A stretch of DNA of 64,000 nucleotides, taken from Mesocentrotus franciscanus. Taxonomy: Eukaryota; Echinodermata; Echinoidea; Camarodonta; Strongylocentrotidae. The position numbers were made by a program, and so were the translations under genes. The notes under the pieces are model-generated. The model worked only from the letters and a program-made list of their open reading frames with translations, did not search any database and was not told the origin of the DNA. Positions 1-9,769 of this stretch are shown here, piece by piece (within the stretch, counting starts at the first letter, position 1; every line of letters begins with the position of its first letter). The stretch covers positions 32,333,047 through 32,397,046 of the forward strand of contig CP137674.1 in assembly GCA_037976565.1 (NCBI GenBank), in the 5' to 3' direction.

Positions 1-152
1 CTATGTCCGTCAAATCATTTGTCGTTGAGAAATCTGTGCGCCTGTGCTTTAATTCGCTTGTCCACTGCGGGGAATGTACCATCCCGGCCAACCCCCTGCT
101 GCGTACGTTGAGCGAGCTTCTCAATCACCCGTATGATCTAGGCCACTCAGAT

Positions 153-541
153 CAGTGGCGAATCCAGGGCCGGGGCCCGGCCCCTCCCTGTTAAAAAAAA
201 AAAACAACAGGTAATAACACCTTTATAAAAAAGGAAGAAGACGGGCCCCCTCCCCTGGCACACACAAGAAATAATAATAATAATTTTTTTGTGTGCTAAA
301 AATGGTCACTATCCCGTTGAGCAAAAATAAAATAAAAATAGTGCTCCTTGCCCCCCCCCCCTACCCCCGCTTATTCACCGGCTGGCTGATTCGGCGCTAA
401 ATATTTTCTCACGAATTAGGGAAAAATAGTGCTCCTTACTCCCCTCTTATTCATCGGCTGGCTGATTCGCCGCTACATATTTTCTCACGAATTGGGCCCC
501 TTTCTGCCCCCCTCCCTTGCCGCCGGCTGGATCCGCCCCTG
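153..541. mobile_element. hAT-type MITE, 389 bp
   Basis: Termini are CAGTGGCGAATCCAG and the inverted CTGGATCCGCCCCTG. An exact 8-bp target duplication ACTCAGAT lies at 145-152 and 542-549. Eight-base duplications and CAG-type ends fit the hAT superfamily. Inside, a unit of about 90 bp ending TATTTTCTCACGAATT is tandemly repeated (333-420, 425-495). There is no transposase. Confidence 0.88.
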
Positions 542-549
542 ACTCAGAT

Positions 550-995
550 ACAGTACAGTGCACCGCTACAGCATGACGTCACAGCATGACGTCTCTTGCA
601 GTTGTTTACCGAGGCCATTTTGTGGTTGATTTACCCCAAACTGACAAGCCTTGATTACAGAGCCCTTCACATTTATGAAAAATTAATAAAAATCTATTTT
701 AGCTTAAAGGGATATTTAAGTTCTTGTTTCACACCGCAAATGCCTTCAAAGTGCATCGCTATTGCTCTTATTATTATTTATGACATTTCTAGTGCTCTTT
801 TAGGACCTAAAATTGCTATGAAGGTAATTTTATAACCCCAAAATGTGTGAAATTCAGCCAATACGATCATACCAATTCAGCTCCACTTTTAAAAAGATAC
901 GGTGACCGTTTATTAATTAATTAATAATTTAGCCAATATGATCATACCAATTCAGCTCTACTTTAAAAAAGATACGGTAACCGTTTATTAATTAA
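550..995. other. Intergenic, with a tandem 75-bp duplication
   Basis: The part 550-850 holds nothing recognised. A unit beginning AGCCAATACGATCATACCAA occurs at about 855-929 and again at 930-995, ending in TTAATTAAT. The Helitron at 996 is inserted in the second unit's TTAATTAAT tail. Confidence 0.6.
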
Positions 996-2156
996 TCTAT
1001 ATATTAATACGCAAAAGCGTCGAGGGGGGTAAAAACGGTTCATGAAAAACGTCTTTCCTCGACCGCGCCCCCCTTTGCCGTGGCGCGGGAACGGCGACAC
1101 AATTCCACGAGGCATGTCTCCCGTATCCCGCGTGCCACGTCGACCCCGCGGTCGCCGTCGATGTCGTTAAAGGTGGTTCCGGGGTCCCGGGAGGACGAGC
1201 GGACGAGAGCACGGCCGGCGTTGTCCGTGCAAGGAGGCGACGAACCCGCGAGAGTGAGGCAGCATGGCGTGCACCCGCCCTCTGTCTAATCAAGGAGAAA
1301 CACTTTTAAGAGACGATCCACTCCATAATGTGTTGTAGCAGATACACGCTGCAACAGAGCGGGCCTACCCCGTGTTAGGCATCTTGCTTATGATATGCTT
1401 TGTAGGCACTTTACGGGCATGCCAGAGAAATACACAGCATACGACAATCCACTCAAGTCATGTGGCGTAGCAAGTACAAGGCGCAACGGGTTGGGCCTGT
1501 CCGGTGTTAGGCATCTTGCTATATATAGGCCTTTGCAGCAGCCAAACTGACGAGAACGTATTATGTTGGTTCTACGCCCAGGCCACACACACACACACAC
1601 ACAGTAGTTCGTGCGACAGCTGCGATATATTGGCACAAACCGTCCGATTTTTCGCGTAAAATCTTTACTTTGAAAATATTTATACATATTCTGTGAACCA
1701 TGTCAACATAATCATAGTCCAAGCTTCTGCTTTATTGGTCTTTTCATGAAAACTACATTAAAATCACAACAACAATAACGCAAATAGATTGTAATTATCG
1801 AGACCATATAACTGACGAGAAGGTAAATTCAGCGAGCTCACGTAATATCAAATGCCTCCGCACGGGCAACTCCCGCGGTGCCAGTCACGGCGCTCACGCC
1901 ATGCAATTTACTGTACCCTGTGCGGTAACTGCAGCACTCTACTGCTGTACCTGTAATACTGGCTGTATAGCGTGTCTTTAGATTCTTCAATGTTTCGTGT
2001 TTGAGCCGTGCAATGAATTGTTGTTTTCTTTTATTTCTTTATTGAATGTGATGTGAATGTGAGTACGGTACATGCTATTACAGAAGTGTCCAAGGAATGA
2101 TAGGCCTACAGGTGGAAGGGATATAAAACAATTATACAATGACTCATTCTCGGAAC

Positions 2157-2271
2157 AAGCTAAAACTATTCGCACTCGGGAACAGTACTGTTCTCTCTGG
2201 GGCCGCGATCGATGGCCCTCGGGATAATATAATACGATTTGATGTTCCTTCGATGCGAATAGTTTTAGCTA
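2157..2271. mobile_element. Small inverted-repeat insert inside Helitron copy 1
   Basis: A perfect 17-bp inverted repeat, AGCTAAAACTATTCGCA and TGCGAATAGTTTTAGCT, bounds about 115 bp. The same structure is present in all three copies at 51-56 kb, so it was part of the ancestral Helitron. It may be an old MITE or a functional hairpin. No clear target duplication. Confidence 0.6.
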
Positions 2272-2564
2272 GATCCTCGAGTCACTTCGAGTGTCATTGT
2301 ATATTTGTATATTTGTATATTATTTTCATTGTAGGACTAAATTAACTTAGTAATGTGTGAAAATAACCAAAATGATAATGGGAGTGAAGTGCATGAGAAC
2401 AATATTTGTAGGCCTATCAGGGCGTCAATCCATTATCCTTCGAGTGTCATTGTATATTTGTATATTATTTTCATTGTAGGACTAAATTAACTTAGCAATG
2501 TGTGAAAAAACCAAAATGATAATGGGAGTGAAGTGCATGCTGAGAACAATATTCGTAGGCCTAT

Positions 2565-3420
2565 CAGGGCGTCAATCCATTATCCTGGGGGACGGGGGAC
2601 ACGTCCCCCCAAATTTTCAGGTGGTGAAATGTCCCCCACGATTTGGGGTTAAAATCTTTCCTTTTTCTTTCTTTCTCTCTTTCTCTCTCTGTTGACTTCG
2701 CGCGGGAGGGGGAACTTTATTCAAACAGTCGAGAACGGTACTATGAAACGTCTTCTTTCTCTAAAAATTTAATGAAACAGGGATTAAGAGTCGAGAACGG
2801 TACAACGAATCGTCTTCGTTCTCTAATATTTTAATGAAACGTCAAGCTTCGCGCTACGCGCGAGAGGTGGAAACTGAATTCAGGCAAGGATTAAGAGTCG
2901 ATCGAGAACGGTACAATTACGAATCGTCTTCTTACTCTAATAATTGAATGAAACGTCACAGCTTCCGCGCTACGCGCGAGAGGTGAAACTGAATTCCGAC
3001 AAGGATTAAGAGTCCAGAACGGTAGAACGAATCGTCTTCTTTCTCTAATAATTTAATGAAACGTCAAAGCTTCCGCGCTACGCGCGAGAGGGTGGAAACT
3101 GAATTCAGACAAGAATTAAGAGTCGAGAACGGTAGAACGAATCGTCTTCTTTCTCTAATAATTTAATGAAACGTCAAAGCTTCCGAGCTATACGCGCGAG
3201 AGGGTGGAAACTGAATTCAGACAAAGATTAAGAGTCGAGAACCGTACAATTAAACAATCGTCTTCTTTCTCTAAAAATGTAATGAAACGTCAAAGATAAA
3301 AAAGACAATAAATGAACCGGTCACCAATGAAAGTACATGCCGTGAAACAGCGTAACTAGAGAGAGAGTGACATGTAATTGTGTCCCCCATGCTCAAACTC
3401 GGATTGCAATGACGCCCTTG
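2565..3420. mobile_element. Nested TIR element carrying a 110-bp minisatellite
   Basis: It is bounded by CAGGGCGTCAATCC on the left and the inverted GCAATGACGCCCTTG on the right, with ATTCGTA just outside both sides (six extra bases on the left). It contains about six head-to-tail units of about 110 bp, each with GAGAACGGTA, CGTCTTCTTTCTCTAA, ATGAAACGTCAAAGC and CGCTACGCGCGAG. Equivalent inserts occur at 51256-51889 and 53942-54385 with fewer units, and the site is empty in the copy at 55951-59046. Confidence 0.7.
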
Positions 3421-3931
3421 ATTCGTATAGATAAAGAGTGAGGATCCGGAAAAAGGGATAGTGAGAATAATAGGAACGAAGTGACGACAATAATCGTAAA
3501 TAACGAAAGTGAAAACGAAGGTAAAGTCTAAAATATCTGCATCAATTTTGATTACAAATTATTGATTTCACTGTATCTTCCAGTTTTCAAGTTTTATTAC
3601 ATAATTCAGATAAAAATTAAAAATTCAAAACGATACATGATGGGACAGCAAACAAAAGGTTGGTATTCTAACGAGTAAAATATTAATGAAAAGAAGAAGA
3701 AAAATTATAAAATGATAAAAAGTAGGCATATACAATGAAGAAAAAAATATCATCTAGCACAGAAATATCTTTTTTAATATAATAAAATTATAATTAAAAA
3801 ATTATTATTAAAAAAAAATCAAAAAAAAAAAAAATCAAAAAAAAAATCGATAGCACATATCTATTTTAAAGTATTTACAACCCCCTCCCACCCTCCCTAG
3901 AATCCCGTGGATTTTCCACGGGCCCTGCTAG

Positions 3932-4640
3932 TTAATTAATAATAACAATATACGGGCCGACTGGTTGTGCGTATTATAACCAACACGAAAAGCAAAGAAA
4001 AAAACCGACATCGGGATTCGCTGGAATAAAACGTATAAGGCGCTATCTCGTTTTTTCAACGGCTGGTTCAAATTATCGATTGTTAATTTTGTTGGCCACC
4101 ACAAAGATATATATTTTTTCTCTTCGCCTCCTTCATGAGGATTTATTTATTTTTTACTATATTTACTGGAAATTACAACATATCATAAAATTGATCAATT
4201 CAAACTTCGTTTTTTTTATAAATTTTATACCCAATTAACAACATTTCCATATTTATTACTATTTCTTCTTCAAACATAAAGTAGATCATCCTAGAAATAA
4301 CTTTTCAGTAAATCTGAATACTTTTACAATAGTACAAAAATGATCAATCGTCTCAATTTCGTTACATGTTTCACATTGATTTGGATTTACGAGCTTCCAT
4401 TTAAAAAGATTGTCTCGAGAGGGCAGTATTCTATGAAAGAGTTTAAAATTAAACTGTTTAACCCTGTTATCTCTTATCTTTTTAAACTTAAAATAGAGGA
4501 TGTCTTCCCATACAAAAGATTATGGCAGATCAAACTCACAAAAAAATTATTTTGTGTAGCGCCCTCTGCAACAAAACTCAACTATCCCTTTAAAATCAAT
4601 TTGATGAAACAGTTCACAAGTATCAGTTTTAGGCTAAAAC
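3932..4640. other. Intergenic, nothing recognised
   Basis: AT-rich DNA. A short open frame at 4340-4714 has no recognisable domain and runs into the dispersed repeat, so it is not called. A small hairpin ATCAGTTTTAGGCTAAAACTGAT lies at about 4621-4643. Confidence 0.5.
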
Positions 4641-5170
4641 TGATTCGGCCTTTAAGATACTATGTCCTTTTTGCAGCCAACATCAAATTCTGTAGAACTT
4701 TGCAGGAATTATGAATATGTCATGTATGTTCTATCTGTGAAATTTTAACGTTAGCAGTGTCCTATTATTCAAATTATGCAAGGAAACCCGTTTACTTTTT
4801 AGACTACCCTGTCAGACACTACTGCGTGACTTTGGTAATAACATACATAAAAAGAGCTGTAACAGGTACATGAGCATTTGTCTACATCAATAAACCACTA
4901 CTTGCAATGGCCAAAATTAAACTGATTGAATCTTTGTGCAGCACAAAACGTACGACCATTCGGCACAAGGGTCTGAAAATCAGACTATTACTTAGGTGAT
5001 ACAAATCCCTTATGTCGATTCGACAATGGTTGTTTTTTTTTCACAAAAATCCATTTTCAAACCCTTTCGTTTTAAGGGAAGTTCTAATAAGTATTGTCTT
5101 TCAAATGCTGTCGGAATTTAAGCTTTTCATTTTCTTGACATGCAAATGGAACATAGTACCTTTAAACTTT
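4640..5170 (-). repeat. Dispersed repeat, copy 1
   Basis: This is the reverse complement of about 59105-59680, sharing long stretches such as GCAGCCAACATCAAATTCTG and CCATTCGGCACAAGG against its counterpart. Termini are not sharply defined. No coding capacity was seen. Confidence 0.8.
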
Positions 5171-5261
5171 AAAATAGATTTTAAAAATCGAAATCAATTC
5201 TAGTTGATGAAACAGCCCCCGCCAGGTCTGAAACGCATGGAAAATTACTTAGTTTAGGGTT

Positions 5262-5377
5262 TCGAATTTAGAAACAAATTAGAAAGTCATACACAAATAT
5301 AACAAATGAAATATTCAAACTAAAATTAAGACTTTTAATTAACTTGAATATTAGATCTAGCGTTACCGATTGATATA
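5262..5377. repeat. Third partial copy of receptor intron 1
   Basis: About 110 bp matches 5857-5965 and 35881-35990, the part of intron 1 next to the exon-2 acceptor. The similarity ends a few bases before where the acceptor would be, so this extra copy has no exon. Confidence 0.8.
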
Positions 5378-5735
5378 CTGATAATCTTGTACAGTTAGCA
5401 ATTTTACACACCACTTACTACGGATAAATACATCAATATGTTTTATCAAAATCCTATCAATTATGGTACTAATTCATTCATAAGACACTATAGAAAGCGA
5501 TATTCATCTCTGTATTAAGTAAATCTGGTTAGATTAAAGAAAAGATGGAAAAAAGAAGCGGCTAGTCAGACTTTCTGTCGGTCAATGTTTACATTCACAA
5601 AACATGTGCGTTTGTATGACTATGAGGACATGGACAACTCCGACAAGGTCTAGAGATCGCCTTTTCAACATGTCCAATACAACGTTTTATTGACAGGTAA
5701 AATTAATAAATAAATTAAGTTTTCCTCAAACTTAC

Positions 5736-5849
5736 CACAAACTGTCTCGTCAGAATTATCTCCACAGTCGTCCTCGTTGTCGCACTTCCATAAACTAGGG
5801 ATGCACTTGTTGTTGTCGCATCGGAACAGATTTTCTCCACACAGATTTT
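5736..5849 (-). pseudogene. Orphan copy of receptor exon 2 (LDLa module)
   Basis: The 114-nt phase 1-1 exon has intact AG acceptor and GTAAGT donor and encodes a complete LDLa module with CGDNSDE. Compared with 35872-35759 I count four nucleotide differences, three of them replacements (Gly to Glu, Gln to Leu, Val to Leu). All six cysteines and calcium ligands are preserved. Intron length to the exon-1 copy is 439 bp, against 433 bp in the main gene. It is a splice-competent module that could still be used. Confidence 0.75.
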
Positions 5850-6288
5850 CTACATAGAATTTAGAAAGTCATAGAATCTACACAAATATAACAAATGAAA
5901 TATTCAAACTAAAATTAAGACTTTTAATTAACTTGAATATTAGATCTAACGTTACCGATTGATATAGGCTACTTCATCCATCTGCATACTTTGACTGCGG
6001 CCTGAGCTGCGCCTGTGGCCTGTGCAGTGGGATCATGCGGATACTCCGTCAGACTGAATGTGAGAGTGAATTGAGAACATCCTATTCAGACATGATTTTC
6101 TACCCTAAATTTACCGCCATTTAATTCATTAAATTGTTAAGATTACTTACATGGGTTCTAGAACATTACAGATACTCGATTTGACAAAATTTTTATGAAA
6201 ATTAACTCATTATGTACATCTTAACAGATCCAGACAAAACTCTAGACCAAGTTGCAATTACAAATTGTGATTTAATTATGAAACTTAC

Positions 6289-6355
6289 CATTCACGGCCG
6301 AAGATATACAGGCTAACAATCCCATCAGGATCAGACTTAGTGTGTACGTTCCCAT
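6289..6355 (-). pseudogene. Orphan copy of receptor exon 1 (signal peptide)
   Basis: ATG at 6355 opens 22 codons plus one base, differing from the exon at 36372-36306 at six nucleotides by my count. Two differences change residues (Leu to Met, Phe to Ser) and four are silent. The length, phase 1 and a GTAAGT donor are kept. No receptor body follows leftwards apart from the exon-2 copy at 5849. It is either a broken duplicate, or the 5-prime end of a second receptor whose remaining exons lie beyond the window's left edge, over 5.7 kb away across transposons. Typed as pseudogene because the rest of a gene is absent, not because the exon is damaged. Confidence 0.7.
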
Positions 6356-6458
6356 TATATCCACGTATTTTCTCTTGATTGTTGATGGTCTTGTAATATA
6401 GCTCCAATGGTGTAATACACTATACAGATATAAGATGATAAAAATCTTGCTTATGTCG

Positions 6459-6831
6459 AAAAGAATAACATCTTTTGAAATGTGGATCTACAGAAGAATG
6501 ATGAAGATATCCTGGAAACGAATGAAAACCAACAAAGAGATATTGCACATGGCAGGGTGTAAACAAATTGCACTAGTAGGATTAGTTAAGGAGAGAAAAG
6601 TCAAATACTTTGGTCATGTTAAAAGGCACCAAAGCCTCTTAAAGGATGTATTGGAAGGAAGAGTGGAAGGAAGTAGACCTAGAGGGAGACCCAGAATCAA
6701 CTGGGAAGAGAATGTCAAGAACTGGAGTGGACTAAAACTGCGAGAGTGCACCAGAATGGCAGAAGATAGAGTGAAATGGAGAGATGTTGCAATCAACCTC
6801 CGAACCGGGAGAAGATACTTAGATAGATAGA
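6459..6831 (+). mobile_element. 5-prime-truncated non-LTR retrotransposon, C-terminal ORF fragment
   Basis: An open frame reads ITSFEMWIYRRMMKISWKRM, later RKVKYFGHVKRHQS, EGRVEGSRPRGRPRINWEEN and ECTRMAEDRVKWRD, before ending in an AGATAGATAGAT tail. This is the well-known C-terminal segment after the reverse transcriptase in many invertebrate LINE-type elements. A 7-bp target duplication TATGTCG flanks it (6452-6458 and 6832-6838). The duplicated receptor segment at 36.45 kb lacks the insertion, so it landed after the duplication. It is too short to be functional. Confidence 0.88.
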
Positions 6832-6986
6832 TATGTCGTTCACGAGAGCATAGAAAAGTCGTCCGCTCGCTTTGAACTGTTAAGTTATTTGCTGAATCTG
6901 CCGGTTGAATTCACTGATGGCCGCGTGCCCGATATGCCCGTCTGTTTTTCACCTTTGTTTTCCTTCTCTATTAATTGTTCAGTAAA

Positions 6987-7110
6987 ACTTCCACTTTCAG
7001 AGAATTTTCTTCAAGCTGAGCAGTGTATTTACACCCAATTTTGTGAGAGAAACGCAAAAAGCATAACTTGAGTACTAGCATCCACAGTTACGATTCACAA
7101 CTAAGTACCG
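6987..7110. repeat. Duplicated segment b, left copy
   Basis: Matches 32018-32135 (ACTTTCAGAGAATTTTCTTC and following) in the same orientation. Here it lies upstream of the orphan signal-peptide exon at 6355. Confidence 0.88.
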
Positions 7111-7297
7111 TAGCATGTCGCAATGATTATGAACAAGTTTCGACCTGCATGGGTAGTCATTCGTTAAAGGTATATAAGCCTCCCGAGTTTCTCGCATGTC
7201 ATTTATTTTAAGTAAACATAGCTTTGCACGTGTAATTTTTGTATGAAATCTCATTTTATGATAAATCATCGCATCAGGTTCGGTGTACGTGCGTATT

Positions 7298-7510
7298 CAA
7301 TGGCGTACTGATGGGGGGGGGGGCAGTTGAACCCCCAAATACAAATAAAATTTAAACATGGTTTATTTCTAATTCGATACCAGTGATTTACAAAAAGAGG
7401 GAGGGAGTGCGAGAAAAGGAGACAGACAGACAGAAAGAGACAGAGAGAGTAATGTTGCTGAAATGACATGATTTTTCGTTTTTTTTTTCTCTCAATTTTG
7501 CCCATTATGC
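7298..7510. mobile_element. Degraded hAT-type MITE (GGCGTACTGA family)
   Basis: It begins CAATGGCGTACTGATG and shares the internal TGGTTTATTTCTAATTCGAT with the copies at 12549 and 44823. The right end (CATTATGCTTAT) has decayed from CATTACGCCACTG. A GA-rich stretch lies inside. Confidence 0.65.
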
Positions 7511-8820
7511 TTATATTTTTAAGAACTGTCCTTTTCCAATCTGTTCATCTCTGGTAAATACGTCTTTTCACCGAGCTGTTTCTCTATTTTCCGCTTCTAT
7601 TAAAACCAATTCAATATTAATAGGGTGGACTTCCATTTAAGCTGAATTTATACTCGAAACGCAACGGTACATGCGCGGTACACTGTTTTTGCTTGCCGAT
7701 ATATCGACTATTTTCTGCCGCAACCCAACGCAAAGTCATCGCATTTCAAGATAAAATGTATTTGAACTTTATTGTAATGCTAGTATGCACCACAGAAGTT
7801 TCACAAGTTTTCTTCTCAACTGTAGAGAAATCATATCAAAATGTTTGGGTCACTTAACAGTGCTTGTTTTTTAATTGAGAAGGAAATAGGAAGAATCGTG
7901 AAGAAAATGAACACCGGGAAGTCCGTGGCTTGCCCCGGTTAAAAGGTAGGGTGCCTACAGCGCAGTACGAACACTCTTACCCATACCCAGGATTTTTATT
8001 TCCAATTTTATTTCCCCCTTTTCTCTTTCTTTTTTTTCTCTCTTTTTTTATTATTTTTTTTTAAAGCCGCCAGGGGGGCGGGCACGGGCCCGGCTGTGCC
8101 CCCGCCTGAATCAGCGCCTGTGTTAAAAGCTTGACACCCAAAACATGTTTTGTAAAACATAATTATCTCAATCTTTAAAAAAACTAATTTTTCTTTTTAC
8201 TTTAAACTTTTTTTCTTCTTCAAAAGTGTATAAATGGGTTTTCGCGGTCAGATTTTTATATCATATATATATATATATATACATATCTATATATATTTAT
8301 ATATTATACACGCGTAAATATATAATTAAGATATAGACTTTTTAATTTTAATCGAAATTTGCTCAAACTTTCATTGACCTGTTCCTCTCATTTTTCTGCT
8401 TCTATTATAACCAGGCATGATGGTAACCCTCTTGGCGTGGATGGCACACGGTCATCCTCAAGCATTTTCGCTTACGACATGTGGTCTCCTGCTTTTTTCC
8501 TTTGTAAGAAACTTCCAAAACGAAGATATCCATTCTCCCCCTTATTTCTTATTTTTATGCAGATTATGTTTTCACGATGGTTTGGCACAAATCAATATAT
8601 TTGTTGTGTTTTTTTTTTTTGGATTGTATTTTAACTAGAAACATATTTTGTCAAACTTACATGTTACTCATTATATTTATTTGTATGATGTTTCTTTGTA
8701 TTGATCTGAAAAAGTGGAAATAAAACTAAACAAACAAAACAAACAAACAAACAAATTTATATCAGGGTGGGACTTCTCCTTTAAGGTTTTACGTCCCCAA
8801 GACTTTTTGCGAACATCTAA
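7511..8820. other. Intergenic, low-complexity segments
   Basis: Holds an (AT)n run at about 8262-8306, T-rich tracts at 8020-8065 and a GC-rich fragment ending CTGAATCAGCGCCTG near 8121. That end may be the right terminus of another hAT-type element whose left end I could not find. No gene recognised. Confidence 0.5.
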
Positions 8821-9240
8821 GGGTGCGTTCAAGCGATTTTTTTTGAAGCTAGAATCACAAACATGAATCACAATTCAAAACGCCGATACAAAACACGGTT
8901 ACTGTGGGAGATCGTTCAAGCGATTTTCCATCAACGATGATTCTCGCTCATTTCAAGCCCACCCAGGAAGAATAGAAATAGGTAGCGATAATATATATAA
9001 TAGATAATGACGTCATAGAATCATGATTGAGATCTCCGTTCGTTCAAGCGAATTTTAGCGACCGTGATTCTGCAGAATCATGATACAAAACGCATCTTTT
9101 TCAGCGTTTCATGTTTGTGTTTTTAAACACGTTTATTTTTACGACCAACGAAAAATCGCTTGAACGCAACCGTGTTTTAAACTAAACGTCTTTGAAAACC
9201 GTGATTCTAGGGTGAAAAAGTGTCGATTGAACGCACCCCC
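8821..9240. mobile_element. TIR element with GGGTGCGTTCAA ends
   Basis: GGGTGCGTTCAAGCGA at the left is mirrored by TCGATTGAACGCACCC at the right, about 420 bp apart. The core GTTCAAGCGA recurs inside in both orientations (near 8912, 9050 and 9158), as do the related words CGTGATTCT and AATCATGAT. No transposase and no clear target duplication. Confidence 0.7.
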
Positions 9241-9769
9241 AAGCACACTATGGCCCGTTTTCCCCGAACATTTGAACATTTGAAACCGACGATTGGTTTA
9301 TGCTTTTGTTCCTTTTGTTAAACGTGATCTTATTATCAGATGAATTTACCAATCATGATGGGGTCTTAAGCACAATCTCATGATGAAAGAATGAATAAGA
9401 ACTTTAATGAGATGAATCATAAATGCGGGAAATTTGAGAAAAATTATTGCTCTCGGTCGCTTTAAATACAGGACACATGTAAGGGAGGCAATGAGAAATA
9501 GGATATAGTTTATGGGATATGAAGGGTAATTTAAAAAACATCTTGCCATAGCACGTATGGTGATCATATTTCTTTTTAACATTAATATGAATGAAATTTA
9601 GTAATGTAAATGCAGTAACCTTTGGGTTAGAAAACTCCGCTATTTTGTCTAACCCTTCATTTTCTTCAACCCTGCCTTTCATTGTTGTGGTAGAAAATAA
9701 TAGCGAACAAGTACTACACAAAGTTGCTCCGATTCTTTGAAACTAGATGTGGCTCTTTAGGTGACCGAA
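9241..9769. other. Intergenic, nothing recognised
   Basis: Unique AT-rich DNA. Short open frames on both strands show no recognisable domain. Confidence 0.5.

Larger units (their letters stand above)
996..3931 (+). mobile_element. Non-autonomous Helitron, copy 1 (2936 bp)
   Basis: It starts TCTATATATTAATACG and ends with hairpin CCCGTGGATTTTCCACGGG, five bases, then CTAG. Host bases are A on the left and T on the right, with no target duplication. These are the diagnostic Helitron features (5-prime TC, 3-prime hairpin plus CTRR, A/T insertion). There is no Rep/helicase reading frame, so it depends on an autonomous relative. From the 5-prime end the interior has a 270-bp CpG-rich block (1020-1290), a tandem AGATGCCTAACAC-type repeat, a (CA)n run at 1582-1602, a short inverted-repeat insert (2157-2271), a duplicated block and a nested minisatellite element (2565-3420). 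Confidence 0.92.
5385..6950 (-). repeat. Duplicated receptor 5-prime segment, copy A
   Basis: This matches 35402-36570 closely over exon 1, exon 2, the intron between them and upstream DNA, in the same orientation. It is interrupted by a retrotransposon tail at 6459-6831. The match starts abruptly at the shared ATCTTGTACAGTTAG. Small indels and scattered substitutions indicate a fairly recent event. Confidence 0.9.

Noticed and set aside
1080..1293. Arg/Pro/Ser-rich open frames at the Helitron 5-prime end
   Set aside because: GC-rich composition removes stop codons. The frames are disrupted differently in the other Helitron copies, so no conserved protein is supported.
4340..4714. 124-codon open frame
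   Set aside because: Overlaps the dispersed repeat, has no recognisable domain, and is absent as an open frame in the other copy.
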